This document shows, in pieces, positions 1 to 11,869 of a DNA stretch of 64,000 bases. Numbering within the stretch: the stretch's first letter is position 1; each line of letters opens with the position of its first letter. Source of the stretch: Diospyros lotus. Lineage: Eukaryota > Streptophyta > Magnoliopsida > Ericales > Ebenaceae. The DNA is taken from the NCBI RefSeq assembly GCF_014633365.1, contig NC_068350.1, forward strand, positions 37,005,119-37,069,118, written 5' to 3'. The notes beneath the pieces were generated by a model, which worked only from the letters and a program-made list of their open reading frames with translations, did not search any database and was not told the DNA's origin. The position numbers and the translations under genes are program-made.

Positions 1-2150
1 GCATGGATGTGTCTTTCACAGAAAATCAACCCTATTTTACCAAAAATTATCTTCAGGGGGAGAATATTTTAGAAGAAGATAATTTTTTGCAAATTTCTAC
101 GCATGTAGAAGAAGATAATTTTTTGAAAATTCCTGAATCTCTTCCAAATATGTTAGATATGATTGACACTCCACTCCATTCTGATAAACAATCCAAGGAA
201 ATTAGTACTCAAAACAATAAAGAACAGGATGCGTCTAGTTCACAGGTGCCAAGCATCGTAATGGAATCAGAATCAGGGGGAGAATTACTACAAACGGATC
301 AAAACAATCCGAAACTTGAGCTTCAGTTTTATATCAGAAGAAAATCTAAGGGAAATGCTATTGATCCGAATATCCTTCCAGTAATTGAGCAGTTGACATC
401 TTCGGATGATGGTCCTTCTTCCACTCAAGGTAATTCTAAACTTACTCCTTCAAATTCTTCCTCAGTTGATTTGTCTAATCTTGATATCCCTATTGCCACT
501 AGAAAAGGAGTAAGATCTTGTACTAAACATCCTATTGCCAAATACCTGTCATACCAAAAATTGTCCAATAGGCATAAGGCATTTCTTTCAAATATTTCTA
601 ACTTGCATGTACCAAGAATAATTCAGGATGCCCTAGGTGATCCGAATTGAAAGTTAGCAGTAAATGAGGAGATGAATGCTCTTAAAAAAAATGGCACTTG
701 AGAAATTGTGGAGCTACCGAAAGGCAAGACAACTGTAGGTTGCAAATGGGTCTTCACTGTAAAATGTAAAGCAGACGGGAGCATAGAGAGGTACAAGGCA
801 AGACTTGTTGCCAAGGGGTTCACCCAGACATACGGTATCGACTATCAAGAGACATTTGCTCCAATGGCAAAGATAAATTCTATTCGAATCCTCATCTCAC
901 TTGCAATGAATTTTGATTGGACTCTTCACCAATTCAATGTAAAGAATGCCTTCCTAAATGGCAACTTGGAGGAAGAAGTGTTTATGGACCTCCCCCCTGG
1001 ATTTGAGAAGAGCCTCGGTACCAACAAGGTATGCAGTCTAAAAAAATCCTTGTATGGTCTGAAACAGTCCCCAAGAGCATGATTTGAAAGGTTTGGAAAG
1101 GCAATGAAAAGCTATGGTTATACTCAAAGCCAAGCAGACCACACAATGTTTTTCAAACACTCTAATGACGGTAAGAGAGCTATTCTAATTGTCTATGTGG
1201 ATGATATAATAATGACTGGTGATGACAGGGGAGAGATTGACGAGCTTAAGAGGAAACTAGCTCATAAGTTCGAGATCAATGACTTGGGCCCTCTAAAGTA
1301 TTTCCTTGGAATGGAGTTTGCAAGATCTAAGGAAGGAATCTTTGTTAACCAACGTAAGTATGTCCTGGATTTACTCAATGAAACAGGAATGCTCGGGTGT
1401 AAGATAGTTGAAACTCCCATCGAACCTAATTTGAAGCTACAACTTGTCGAAGCCAAAGATATGGTAGAAAGGGAGAAATATCAAAGGCTTGTGGGTAGAC
1501 TCATCTATCTATCTCACACTCGACCTGATATAGCATTTGCAGTAAGTGTAGTAAGTCAATTTATGCACTCACCTGGTTCACAACATTTTGAACCTATCTA
1601 CAGAATTCTAAGGTACCTAAAGGGAACTCCTGGAAAAGGTTTGTTCTTCAAAAAACGTGGACATCTTCACATAGAAGCTTATACAGATGCAGATTGGGCA
1701 GGTAATGTTACTGATAGGAGATCTACACCGGGCTACTGCACCTTTGTGGGAGGTAATCTAGTCACTTGGAGGAGCAAAAAACAAAACGTGTTGGCCAGAA
1801 GTAGTGCTGAAGTTGAATTTCGTTCAGTTGCCCATGGGATTTGTGAGGTCATGTGAATAAAGAGGCTACTAGAGGACTTAAGAGTCTCTGCTTCTGTTCT
1901 AGCTAAAGTTTACTGTGATAATAAAGCTGCAATTTCCATCGCCCATAACGCAGTGCTCCATGACAGGACTAAGCATGTAGAGGTAGATAAACACTTTATC
2001 AAGGAGAAAATTGATAATGGGGTAATTTGTATGCCTTACATTCCAACAATTGATCAAATTGCCGATATTCTTACAAAGGGGTTACACAAAAGTCAGTTTG
2101 AAAAATTAGTGAGCAGGCTGGCCATGGAAGATATCTTCAAGCAAGCTTGA
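1..2150 (+). pseudogene. Ty1/copia reverse transcriptase-RNase H, decayed (5' end off window)
   Basis: One continuous plus-strand frame from base 3, broken by four stops at 648, 699, 1080 and 1854. It covers the integrase-RT linker, the RT with CKWVFTVKCKADGS and the [11 protein letters not shown] active site near 1195, and RNase H with [16 protein letters not shown] near 1680. All four stops replace tryptophans conserved in copia elements (DPNW, NGTW, PRAWF, LLW-type positions). It lies in intron 24 of the ABCA1 gene, antisense to it. Confidence 0.93.
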
Positions 2151-2151
2151 G

Positions 2152-2360
2152 TGTAGAAATATTCTATTTGTAGAAAATATGCTAAGGATATTCTTCTTTC
2201 TTTTTACTATTATTTCCTTTCATATTGTACTCTTCCTCTATAAATACAAGAGAGGAATCCATGTATTTGTGAAATAGAGAAAAAATATTTCTCAATCTCC
2301 CTTTGTTAATAATAAAATATATAATTAGTCAGTTTTTGGAATTTTCTATTTGAGTGTACA
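2152..2360 (+). repeat. Probable 3' LTR of the copia element at 1-2150
   Basis: Starts TGTAGAAATATTC directly after the RNase H stop codon, contains TATAAATACAAGAG near 2240, and is AT-rich. The right edge is uncertain: a TGTACA at 2355-2360 is one candidate. The usual G-rich polypurine tract is degraded. The partner LTR is outside the window. Confidence 0.5.
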
Positions 2361-2589
2361 GTTTGATATAATTTTATTTTAGGAGATTTCTTTTCCTGCT
2401 ACCTTGTTCGGCAGTTTCTAAAACATAACTAACTCATATGGAGCAGTTACATCTGTACCATCTATAAAAAAACTATTGTATCAAAGCGACAAATATCTTG
2501 ATTTCAAATTTCATTGCCAACCCAATATTTAAAATTTACGTGCGTGATTGGACCAGTTATCAGTGAAATTTGGGCACACATGCAGGGGT

Positions 2590-2690
2590 GTGTTGAGAGT
2601 AAAATAGTAGTATAAAAAATTAAGTTAATCCTCTATCTAAAAGCTTAAGCTTTTAGATCAAATGGTGGTTAATTCAATAGAATAAACTCA
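2590..2690. repeat. Repeat fragment with a perfect 24-bp palindrome
   Basis: Bases 2635-2658 form a perfect palindrome centred on AAGCTT/AAGCTT (ATCTAAAAGCTT and its complement). Diverged relatives with the same order of words (ACTCATCTAAARG.TTAAG, a hinge, GTTAACT, then ATTATTTTTATTCTCA) occur twice at 46870-47160, so this is a small dispersed repeat family. No coding. Confidence 0.5.
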
Positions 2691-3420
2691 CTAAGCACAT
2701 TCAAGTAGTAGTGCCTAGTTGTATGTTGTTTACAAAAGATATTGCCTTGGTGGATGAGGCAAAAGAATGCATAAATACTAAACTCGAGATATGGAGGGAG
2801 TGCCTTTGAATCCAAAGCCTTCAAGTTGAGTAGATCAAATCAGAATATATGAAATGAAAATTTAGTAAAAATGAAGGTGTTGATGAAGTTATAGTGAGAC
2901 TTGAAGATCAAGTCACTTCAATAGAAGATTGATTCAAATATCCAGAACAATTGTCTAAAAGGATGATAGGATTATTGAGTGTGTTATTCACAGAATTAAG
3001 GCACAATGGTAAAAATGAAGTGGTTATGCTTATGCAGGTGCAAAATCCCTTTAAAATTAGAAGAGAAGTAATATTATACGATTATAGAACCAGCTTTGTT
3101 GCATGCAACAAAATTTTGGGCATTGATAAGGTTGGACTGGCTCTTATTGAGGAACAAATGAATGCATGATAAATGATTAAAAAAGTTTGGTCACATGAGA
3201 AGAAAACCAATAGATACTCTGTGGCGAGAATGAATCAAATAGAAGATTAGAATATAAGAGGCAAAGGAAGACCAAAAACAAATTGATGGGGAACCCTTGG
3301 GAATAAGTTATGATTATAAATAGAGATGAAGGGTGAGCTAAAATCCATGTAGCTGATCACACCAAGATTAAGGCTTGGTATATTGTTGTCGTTGTTGCTG
3401 CAGCTGTTGTACAGTTCAAA
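2690..3420 (+). mobile_element. RTE-like LINE relic, 3' part of reverse transcriptase
   Basis: Broken plus-strand frames contain VPSCMLF-KDIALVDEAKE, IEDQVTSIED-FKYPEQ, then LALIEEQMNA and a KVWSHEKK/HMRRKPID block, all in the order of the C-terminal third of plant RTE-type LINE reverse transcriptases. It ends with GGCTTGGTATATTGTTG followed by TTG/TGC repeats, the microsatellite-like tail of that clade. Heavily mutated and 5'-truncated. Confidence 0.75.
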
Positions 3421-4036
3421 CTTCAGACAGCACAGCTCAGCTTCAGTTTGAAGCATTGCATGCCTTAGTTTGCATGCTTTATCCAATGGCACCTTCCAAT
3501 CACTGAAAACTGGATCTTCCAGATGCTCTATGCCGAAGTATTGGATTTATTGGCTTTTCATAGTTTATCCAATGAAACCTTTCAATCCTTCCACTACTAA
3601 TATGAAATTTGTTGGCTGTTATGAGCTTATCAGGGATTCAGACCAATATCTAAACAGAATCTGCTTTACTAGATTTTGATTCTTGCATATAGGTGGCAAT
3701 AGAATTTGTTGATTATTAATACCATGATGTGCTTCATTTTTCATGGTTTTGATTCTTCTGAATGATAACTGTGTTCATAAACTATTCCCACTTCTCTTAG
3801 GTGCCCATACAAGCATGATTTCAGTGATATAGCTATGTGTCAAGGTCCATGGGAGCAAGTTTCTTGTCTTGGTATATGTAAGGAAAATGTATTGCCAAGT
3901 ACACTCACAACTCTGCACCAAATTTTGTTGGCTTCAACAGCATTATCCACTACACAGTTTTTTCAACTGCAAGCTACCGAGCCAAGAAAATAGTAGTTCC
4001 ATGAAGCAAAAGGCTCCCAAGACTTTGTAAACATAC
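3421..4036. other. Intron 24 sequence, no feature recognised
   Basis: Non-coding sequence between the LINE tail and the donor of exon 24. I see no conserved reading frame, inverted repeat or LTR edge here. Confidence 0.6.
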
Positions 4037-4120
4037 CTTTACAATAGCAACCGCAAAAGATGCAGGGATAAAGGAGAAAGCAATACTGAGAACCACTGCA
4101 GCTGCAAATGCATCCAAATC
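4037..4120 (-). CDS. ABCA1: ABCA1 exon 24: membrane helix of second bundle
   Basis: 84 nt (28 codons) between TTGCAG and GTATGT. Product DLDAFAAAVVLSIAFSFIPA then SFAVAIVK, the first helix after the second large loop. The next expected block (EREVKAKHQQLISG) was looked for on the minus strand of 1-4036 and not found, so exon 25 lies outside the window. Confidence 0.95.
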
Positions 4121-4229
4121 CTGCAAATTCATCAGATAATGATGTGATGGCCATGAGTTCTTCAACATTATAAATTGTGACAGAAACGAAAATGGAAAAA
4201 CCATGTGATTGCATGATTATCTTGTAGAA

Positions 4230-4410
4230 AATTCGACAAAGAACAATCGACATTAAGCAAATGTCTAGTTCTATGTTAGCATGCTTATCAAAAGACAAAA
4301 GAACAAAAACAATGTCATTAAAAGAACAATCAACATTACACAAACATCTAATTCTACCTTAGCATATGCCTTATCAAAAAGACAAAAGAACAAAAACAAG
4401 AAGAAGCAAA
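4230..4410. repeat. Imperfect tandem duplication in intron 23
   Basis: Two copies, about 93 bp apart, of a unit containing AAGAACAATC-ACATTA, TCTA-TTCTA, TTAGCAT, CTTATCAAAA and AAGAACAAAAACAA. The copies differ at several bases, so the duplication is not recent. Non-coding. Confidence 0.6.
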
Positions 4411-4439
4411 AGCAGGAGAAGAAGAAATTGGGAAGGGGA

Positions 4440-4654
4440 AAATTAGAAAGAGTGTGCGCACGTGTGCGAGAGAGAGAGATTTCAATAGGAGAAGATTGCA
4501 ATAATTATTTTCAAATCTAATAAATTGATTTTTTATTACACCACTAATACCTATTTATAGTCTAGAGTTTAACCAAAAAGAAAAAAAATTCAATTATATT
4601 ATCTAAACAAATCTTCTACAATAAAAGCTAAAACTCAAAATCAAAATACATTTA
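4440..4654. other. AT-rich intronic stretch, possible minus-strand LTR remnant
   Basis: After an AG-rich stretch comes CACCACTAATACCTATTTATAG, which read on the minus strand has a TATA-type CTATAAATAGG. Similar AG-rich plus CTATTTATAG layouts occur in LTRs elsewhere in this window. No second copy or edge found. Confidence 0.25.
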
Positions 4655-4941
4655 TGTTGAAGAAATAAATTAAGACCGGGTCGGGCCTTGAAGATTATCC
4701 ATTATCATTTATTTATTTATTTTTGTTATTTTGCTTTATTTATTTTGCTTTGTATTATCTTGTATTATTTCTTAGAATATCTTTGTATTATCTTTTAGTG
4801 TTGTAATCTAGTAGAATAACATCTAGTCCTAGATAATAGGGTTATAATCTAGTCCTAAATCTTAGGAGAATTATTGTATAATTATTTCTGATTCATATCA
4901 ATAAAGTGTGGGAATACCGCTTCCATTTTTTCCTTTCTACA
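4655..4941 (+). repeat. 5' LTR of copia element 4655-11171
   Basis: 287 bp, TGTTGAAGAAATAAA to CCTTTCTACA. It carries ATTTATTTATTTA and TTATTTTGCTTT repeats absent from the 3' copy. Immediately followed by the primer-binding site. Confidence 0.9.
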
Positions 4942-4954
4942 TGGTATCAAAGCC
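4942..4954 (+). promoter_or_regulatory. Primer-binding site (initiator tRNA-Met)
   Basis: TGGTATCAAAGCC directly after the LTR; complementary to the 3' end of initiator methionine tRNA apart from one base relative to the usual TGGTATCAGAGC. It is where minus-strand DNA synthesis begins. Confidence 0.85.
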
Positions 4955-5274
4955 TCGTTAATAGGCAGATACAGTAAACCCTAGTGCCTTCATTGCATCG
5001 TCACTATCAAAGTTGGAACACTATTGTCTGGCCACCGTCTACCAGCACTACTACCACCACCATTGGGTTCGCCGTCATCAGATCGACCGACCACTGGAGA
5101 CCCACTGCCGTCGAAGTCCCCACGCGCCCCCACGCGTCGCCGCCAGTCTGCATCTGACCCCACACGCCGATGTGTGAAGGTGCGTCTGTTGTCCTTTCGC
5201 CTTCAGCTACTCCATATCATCCCTCTGACGTCCTTTTAGCCCATCCCTGGTGTCGAAATCCTTTATGTTTGAGC

Positions 5275-6084
5275 CTTCTAGTCGTATCATGACAAAAACA
5301 TCCTCATTGAACGCCCCATCTTCTGCTCCTTCATCCAACATAACCAAAGGGCTAAATCCGATTGATCAAAACCCTATAGCAGGGGAGTTGCTGAGCCTTC
5401 ATCAGTCCTACTGATTAGATTGTAGGAATTATCTTCAATGGGCTCAATTGGTGAAGACCCTTCTTAAAGGACGTGGCAAAGGAAGTCACTTGACAAACAA
5501 TCTACCAAAAGAAGAAGATCCATCCTTCACTATAAGGGATGTGGAGGACTCAGGATTATGTCCTAGTGGCGGAGTGCAATGCAACCGGACATAAGTAGGA
5601 ATTTTGTGTTACTAAGAACAGCCAAAGAGATTTGGGAGATAGTCCAATAGACCTTCTCCAAGGTTAAAGATGCCTCTGTGATTTTTGAAGTGAAAATAAA
5701 GATCAACCCCACCAAACAAGGGCAGTTGACAGTGACCGAATACTACAACTAAATGAAGAGCTTATGGTTGGAGCTAGACCAATATCAAGCCATCAAGATG
5801 GTGTGCTCTAATTGTGATGGGCAATGGTGTAGCTATTGCAAAAAGCCTTGACACACTAGGAAAACTTGTTTCAAATTACATGGGAAGGAAGCGATCTTGA
5901 GCACAATTGGAGGCTTCAAAAATATGAAACCCCAGAGTTATCTATCCAACAAGGATCCAGAAGAAGAAGCTGATAAAGGAGAATCAGAGGCTGATCTAAC
6001 TAAATTAAATACCAAGGACTTAGGCAAGCTGAAGGCCTTTCTTCGAACGTTCAAGATGGAGCTGTTAGAGTTATGCCCCACAAG
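5275..6084 (+). pseudogene. copia gag, decayed
   Basis: Broken frames give NYLQWAQLVKTLLKGRGKGS, KINPTKQGQLTVTEYYN and a CCHC zinc knuckle CSYCKKP-HTRKTC with a TGA at 5849 in place of tryptophan. This matches the UBN2-type gag of plant copia elements, which forms the particle and binds RNA. A 95-codon open piece follows from 5897. Coding breaks off near 6084 at a nested insertion. Confidence 0.85.
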
Positions 6085-6089
6085 CCAAT

Positions 6090-7470
6090 TATATTTACAT
6101 GTAATTGATCATATTTTTTTTCATTGTGACTCTTTATCTTCAATCAATTATTATTGTAAGGCATTATGTTTTATTTGTCATTGATGGTTGTCTTTATTAT
6201 TTCCATTCTTGACAAAATCCATAGATCAAATAGGCTCATGGAATATGGTCGTGCATAGAGATGACGATCATGAAACATATTCCTTATAAACCTTGATCTT
6301 AAATGTTCCTAGTCATAGAGTTATTAGGATTGGACACTAATAACTCAGATAGACTAGCATATATGATGTATGCTCAATTAGGAGAATGTTTTGTTTCATA
6401 GACATTGGTGTGTGGACACTAGTGCATATATGTGGGTGCTTATTATAAGAATAAGTACACTGAACTAACCCGCTACAGAATTCCTAATGGTAATTGTTTA
6501 TTGTCGAATTGGAATTTCTGTGTTGCAATAGTGCAGATTGGTCCTTAGACTTGAGACATCATGGTAGTCTTATATTTGACTGGTTACGCTTTGGTTCTTT
6601 TTGGATTCCAATGGAGTCATTAACAAATTATAACTGGGCGTAACCTTATCACATATGAAGGCTTGTGGATGTCGAAATAGAATTCATCACTTATCGATAA
6701 GATGAGAAGATGTCCTGTGTATTCCGATGATTTCATGACTAAGGAAATCCTTGGCTAAGGTGAGGTAAAAATCAAAAGGTGTTTTGATTTCACCTATCAA
6801 GTCATAAATCTGGAATGGATACATAGTTATTGAATGATTAGGGTTTCGTCATAAAACCATACCCTAAATTCAAAGGGGACATAGATTGATGAAAGGATTT
6901 TACTGCACGGTATTTGCAATTGAAAAGATCCGTGTTTTTCATCGTTGGCTAGGTATTCATGGCATGTTGCTAGACGTTAACTATGATATGTAGGGTTTTA
7001 GAATTAATTTGATTAATTCTAAAACTATTAATTAAAGAGTTTAATTAAGAAGCCCATAAGATGTGCTAATTAAGAAGCCCATAAGTTTAATTAAAGAGTT
7101 TAATTAATCTAATGAGTTGGGCCTTCATATAGCCCAATAGAGTTGGCCTACATCTAGCCCAATGGTGGACCTAAGGGGTTACACACTTAGGTCGAGCCCG
7201 TTCCATAATTTAAAAGAGAGATACGGCCCAATATGATTATGGGCCAAACCTAAATCGTTTAGGGTTTTTCAAAAGGCATAATTAGGGTTTTTACTCTATA
7301 AATAAGTTGAAAAATAAGGAAAAAATTCGGATCTCTCTTGGAGGCGCCTAGGGTTTGCTAGCACTACTCAAGGCATCGTGGAACGGGTCGATCGTGTGGA
7401 CCGACTTGGAGGAGTTTGCGCTTGCAACTCTACGGATCAAAGAAGGCAGAATCGAAGTGACACGGTTGGT
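6090..7470. mobile_element. Nested insertion, probable LTR, splitting the copia gag/protease
   Basis: The host element's frame stops near 6084 and resumes near 7480. Between lie about 1.4 kb of non-coding sequence with GCCCAATAG/GCCCATAAG runs, ACTCTATAAATAAG near 7295 (TATA box) and GGGTTTTTAC/GCCTAGGG words typical of LTR downstream regions. A 19-bp unit TAATTAAGAAGCCCATAAG is repeated at about 7043 and 7069. Exact ends and TSD could not be fixed. Confidence 0.6.
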
Positions 7471-7479
7471 CGGTTTCTA

Positions 7480-8720
7480 ACAGGAGCCTCATACTCCTTA
7501 GTGCAGCAAAGTAATACTCTTTCCTATACAACTTGTACAGCCTCTAAATTGGATAAGAATAGCATTTGGGTCATTGATTCAAGAGCTACGGATCATATGA
7601 CCTTAATATCCATTGTTTTGAAACCTATGAAACCCTTGAACCTACCAAACATATCACCATTGCAAATGGAACAACTGTCCCTATCTCTGGAAGAGGTAGA
7701 GTGTCATTAAATCCACAGCTTCACCTTGAACATGTTCTTCATGTCCCAACCTTAGCTACCAATTTGATCTCTATACATAAACTAACCAAAGATCTTAACT
7801 GTTTGGCTGTTTTTTCACCTTCAATGTGTAAGTTGCAAGACAAGGAAACGAGGAAGATGATTGGTGTGGCTAAGGTTTAGAATAGGCTCTATCTCTTGGC
7901 CGGGGAGAGTGATTGTTCTACAAAGAGACAACAACAACTTGTGGCCTTCTCCTCCTAGTCAGCCTCTAATCTATCTTCTATTTAGAATAGCCTCTAATCT
8001 ATCTTTTAAGTTAGCCCATCCCCCATTTGGAGTGTTAAAACAATTATTTCCAGATTTGTTTAAGTCTTTAGATCCTAGTAGCTTTAGGTGTGATGAATGT
8101 ATTGTTGTTAAACATCATCGAGTCTCGTTTCCAATTAGTGACAAATTATCTTCAAAACCTTTCAATTTGATTCACTCTAATGTTTGGGGACCATCCAAAA
8201 TACCCAATTGTTTTGGGAAAAATGGTTCATCTCATTTATCAATGATTGTACTCGCATGTGTTGGGTATTTCTTCTAAAGGATAAGGCTGTCATTGGGTCA
8301 GTGTTAATCACATTTTGCAAAATGATTCAAACCCAATTTGGTACTCCTATAAAACGGTTTAGAACGGACAATGCAAGGGATTATTTCAATACTGACTTGC
8401 ATACTTATTTTCAACAAGAAGGAATCATCCATGAGTCATCTTGCATTGATACACCCCAACAAAAAGGGGTGGCTGAGAGAAAGATGCAATATCTTCTCAA
8501 TGTCACTCAAACCCTCCTTCACCATCATCATGTACCAAAATATTTTTTTGGGGGAAGCAGTATTGACAACCACCTATGTCATTAATAGGGTGTTATCTAG
8601 GATTCTTAATGGTCAAAGTCTTTTCCAATGTCTAGCCTGTTTCTTGCCAAACCTCAATCTTCATACTCATTTACACTTAAAAGTGCTTGGATGTGTGTGT
8701 TTTGTTCACACTTAAAAGTG
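7480..8720 (+). pseudogene. copia protease and integrase, decayed
   Basis: Starts with the protease motif IWVIDSRATDHMT (consensus DSGATDHM, glycine replaced by arginine). It continues with the integrase zinc region (CDECIVVKHHR), LIHSNVWGPSKIPN, the core with FRTDNARDYFN, TPQQKGVAERK, and a C-terminal piece LGCVCFVHT. Shifts between frames occur near 7860, 8200 and 8580. Confidence 0.85.
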
Positions 8721-9116
8721 TTTAGATCCATAGAGACAAATTGGATCTAGGGCCCTTAAGTGTGTCTTCCTTAGATATTCTCCAACACAAAAGGGGTATA
8801 AATGCTATCACCCTATCACTCGAAAATTTTATGTCTCTAAAGATGTCACATTCAATGAATCACAACCATACTTTACTCCAATTCCAGATAGGCTAGATGT
8901 CATTGGACAAGCTATATGGTTTGGGAATTTCTCAACCCTAGTCTTGAAACAATAACATCCAGTGAAAGTCTCCCTTCACAAGATCCCAATCCTATTATGT
9001 CATCTCAACCTCTGCCATCTGATTTTCCTTCTGAATAGGCTCACTCGAGGCTTAGTTCTCCTATAAGATACAAAGGCTCTCCCTATGTTTACAAGAGAAG
9101 GCAGCCCATTGAAGAC

Positions 9117-10880
9117 TTGGAGCCAAACCCATCATCAGTCCTTGACACTAGCTTGAAAATTTCACATGGTGAGGACCCTACCAACACTTCTAACCCATCT
9201 CAGACTCAACTGGAATATATAGATCTAGACATACCAATTGCAATTCGGAAAGGTGTTGGAACTTGCACCAAGCACCCATTGTCCAACTTCCTATCCTACC
9301 ACCGCTTATCCCCTAACCACAGGAGCTTTCTAGCATCATTGGATACAATTTCTATTCCTAAATCAGTTGAAGAGGCTGTAAAAGACCACAACTAGAAAAA
9401 ATCCATGATGGAAGAAATCAATGCCCTAGAAAGAAACCATACTTGGGAGCTAGTTCCTAGACCAAGGGATGCAAAACTAGTGGTGTGCAGGTGGATTTTT
9501 AATGTCAAATACAAGGCAGATGGAACACTTGACAGGTATAAGGCACACCTAGTTTCCAAAGGCTACACTCAATCTTATAGTATTGATTATTTAGAAACAT
9601 TTGCTCATGTGGCCAGAATGACTACTGTTAGAATTCTTATAGCATTGGCAGCTAAATTTGGTTGGAAATTGTAACAATTTGATGTCAAGAATGCCTTCTT
9701 ACACGGGGATTTAGAAGAAGATGTCTTTATGGAAATATCTCTAGGTTTTCAGCATAAAGGAGATGGAAAAAATCAGGTTTGTAAACTTAAGAAAGCCCTA
9801 TATGAGCTCAAGCAGTCCCCACGTGCATGGTTTGACAGATTCTCAAAGGCCATGTTATCTATGGGATACCACGAAAACTAAGGGGATCATACTCTATTTA
9901 TCAAGCATCAATGAGAGAATGTAACAACTTTACTTGTATATGTGGATAATATTGTGGTGACAGGGAATGATACAGTTGAACAGGGTTGTCTAAAGCACAA
10001 CTTAGCTCGAGAATTTGAAATCAAAGACCGTGGCCAATTAAAGTACTTCCTAGGCATTGAAGTAGCTCACTCAAAGGAAGGCATTTTTCTGTCACAAAGA
10101 AAATATGTTTTGGATTTGCTTGATGAAATCGATTAGGAGGAAAAGGAGGACGGATACCAGTAGATCCCAATACAAAACTGCAAACAAATAAGGGTGGTCA
10201 AGAGGTAGACAAGGGAGATTTCAATGTTTGGTAGGGCGATTAATATATCTAGCACGCACTAGGCCTGACATATCATTTGCTGTTAGCCTAGTCATTCAGT
10301 TCATGCATGATCCTAATGAAGAACATAGGGCAGTAGTTTGGAAGATTCTATGTTATCTCAAAGCTACACCTGGAAAAGGGATTCTATTTACTCCTGGGAC
10401 AAACTTAAGGCTTCAAGGCTATATGGATGCTGATTATGGTGGTTCTTTAGTTGACCGAAAATCCACAACTGGGTATTGTGCATTCCTAGGAGGGAATTTG
10501 ATATCCTTGAAGAGTAAAAAACAAGGGGTGGTGGCTAGATCAAGTGCTGAGGCTGAGTTTAGAGTTATGGCTCTAGGTGTGTGTGAACTCTTATGGCTCA
10601 AGATCATTCTAGAAGATTTAAAAATTTCAGTGCCAAGGCCAATTGAACTTTTGGGAGATAATCAATTGGCTATAAGCATAGCCCACAATCCGATGTAGAA
10701 AGAAAAAACAAAACATATTGAGATTGATAGGCATTTCTTAAAAGAAAAATTGGATATCTCTTGCAGATTTCCTATGTTCCATCTACTCAACAAGTGTCAG
10801 ATGTCCTCACAAAAGGTCTCCATAGCACTCAGTTTGAAGCCTTAGTGAGCAAGCTGGGGATGATTGACATCCACTCCCCA
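9117..10880 (+). pseudogene. copia reverse transcriptase and RNase H, decayed
   Basis: Frames read DLDIPIAIRKGVGTCTKHPL, then CRWIFNVKYKADGTLDRYKA, YVDNIVVTGND (second active-site Asp changed to Asn) and QLKYFLGIEVAHSKEGIFLS. RNase H follows with MDADYGGSLVDRKSTTGYC and SAEAEFRVMALGVCELLWLK. Stops include TAG for Trp at 9393, TAA for Gln at 9672 and 9880, and TAG at 10696; a frameshift lies near 10135. Confidence 0.88.
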
Positions 10881-10893
10881 GCTTGAGGGGAAG

Positions 10894-11171
10894 TGTTGAA
10901 GAAATAAAATAAGATCGGGCCGGGCCTTGAAGATTATCCATTATCATCTTTCTATTTGTTTTTGTTATTTTGCTTTGTATTATCTTGTATTATTTCTTAG
11001 ATTATCTTTGTATTATCTTTTAGTATTGCAATCTAGTAGAATAACATCTAGTCCTAGATAATAGGATTGTAATCTAGTCCTAAATCTTAGGAGAATTCTT
11101 AAGAAACTTCTTGTATAAATATTTCTGATTCATATCAATAAATGTGTGGGAATACCGCTTCCCTTTCTACA
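10894..11171 (+). repeat. 3' LTR of copia element 4655-11171
   Basis: 278 bp, TGTTGAAGAAATAAA to CCCTTTCTACA, preceded by GCTTGAGGGGAAG. It differs from the 5' copy by substitutions, a missing TTTATTTATTTTGC repeat and an extra CTTAAGAAACT near 11097. Confidence 0.9.
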
Positions 11172-11378
11172 ATTTCCTATCAATAGAACATTTTATTAAG
11201 TATAGCATACATACTGACAACGATTTATATGGGCATAATAAAATGTTCATATTTGTCACCATAAGAAAAAAGTACATCCTACTATTCAAAGTTCCAAACT
11301 GTGCTTTAATATGGCTTGATGATGCTATAACTCCATTAAAAAGGATATAGTAGAGGTAGCAAGATCAGAAAGGCATAC

Positions 11379-11589
11379 ATGATGTTGCAAGTGCTGGCTT
11401 TTAGTCATAGGCAGAGGGTGGTTGCGGGTTCTGATTGTCATATTTTCATTTAAAGTAGCAAGCCTAAGAATTGCTGAATTCATAACATTGATATATGTTG
11501 GACCAGCGTGCTGACAAGAACTGTTGTGCAGCAGAGTGTATCCTAGACTTCCATCATCATTCTGGTCATCCATTACAATTGCTCCATAC
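11379..11589 (-). CDS. ABCA1: ABCA1 exon 23: second extracytosolic domain
   Basis: 211 nt after ATGTAG, before GTATGC. It reads [40 protein letters not shown] and [17 protein letters not shown]. The SLGYTxLHNxxCQHAGPxYINVM block is diagnostic for plant ABCA1. The left flank is the 7.3 kb intron 23 with a complete copia element. Confidence 0.96.
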
Positions 11590-11869
11590 CTACATAAGGA
11601 AGTGCACAGAACTGAGAAAACCAAGAGGAGGACAACATATCTTTGCATAACGACCAATTGCATTCAACCTTGTCTAGGAAATATAGAGATTTTGCTAAAT
11701 AGCAAAAGAAAGCACTCAATACTGGTTAAAAACAATCCTAAAGAGGTAGCACAACATGTTTACAAGTCAAACTAGGACTAACAGCAAGCCATCTTCTAAT
11801 TTAAAACACTTTACGAACTGAATTTTAAATTGGCAACAATAGAAGATAAATTAAAAAACAAAACAACAC

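Larger units (their letters stand above)
4655..11171 (+). mobile_element. Ty1/copia LTR retrotransposon, full length but dead
   Basis: Bounded by two similar LTRs, a tRNA-Met primer site after the first and a GCTTGAGGGGAAG polypurine tract before the second. Flanks are ATTTA and ATTTC, a 5-bp TSD with one mismatch. Order inside is gag, protease, integrase, RT, RNase H, the copia order. All domains carry stops or frameshifts, and another LTR is inserted near 6090-7470. The two LTRs differ by many substitutions and several indels, so the insertion is not recent. It lies antisense in ABCA1 intron 23. Confidence 0.92.

Noticed and set aside
1..4036. Exon 25 of ABCA1
   Set aside because: The next conserved block after AIVK was searched by eye on the minus strand and not found; the stretch is copia and LINE sequence.
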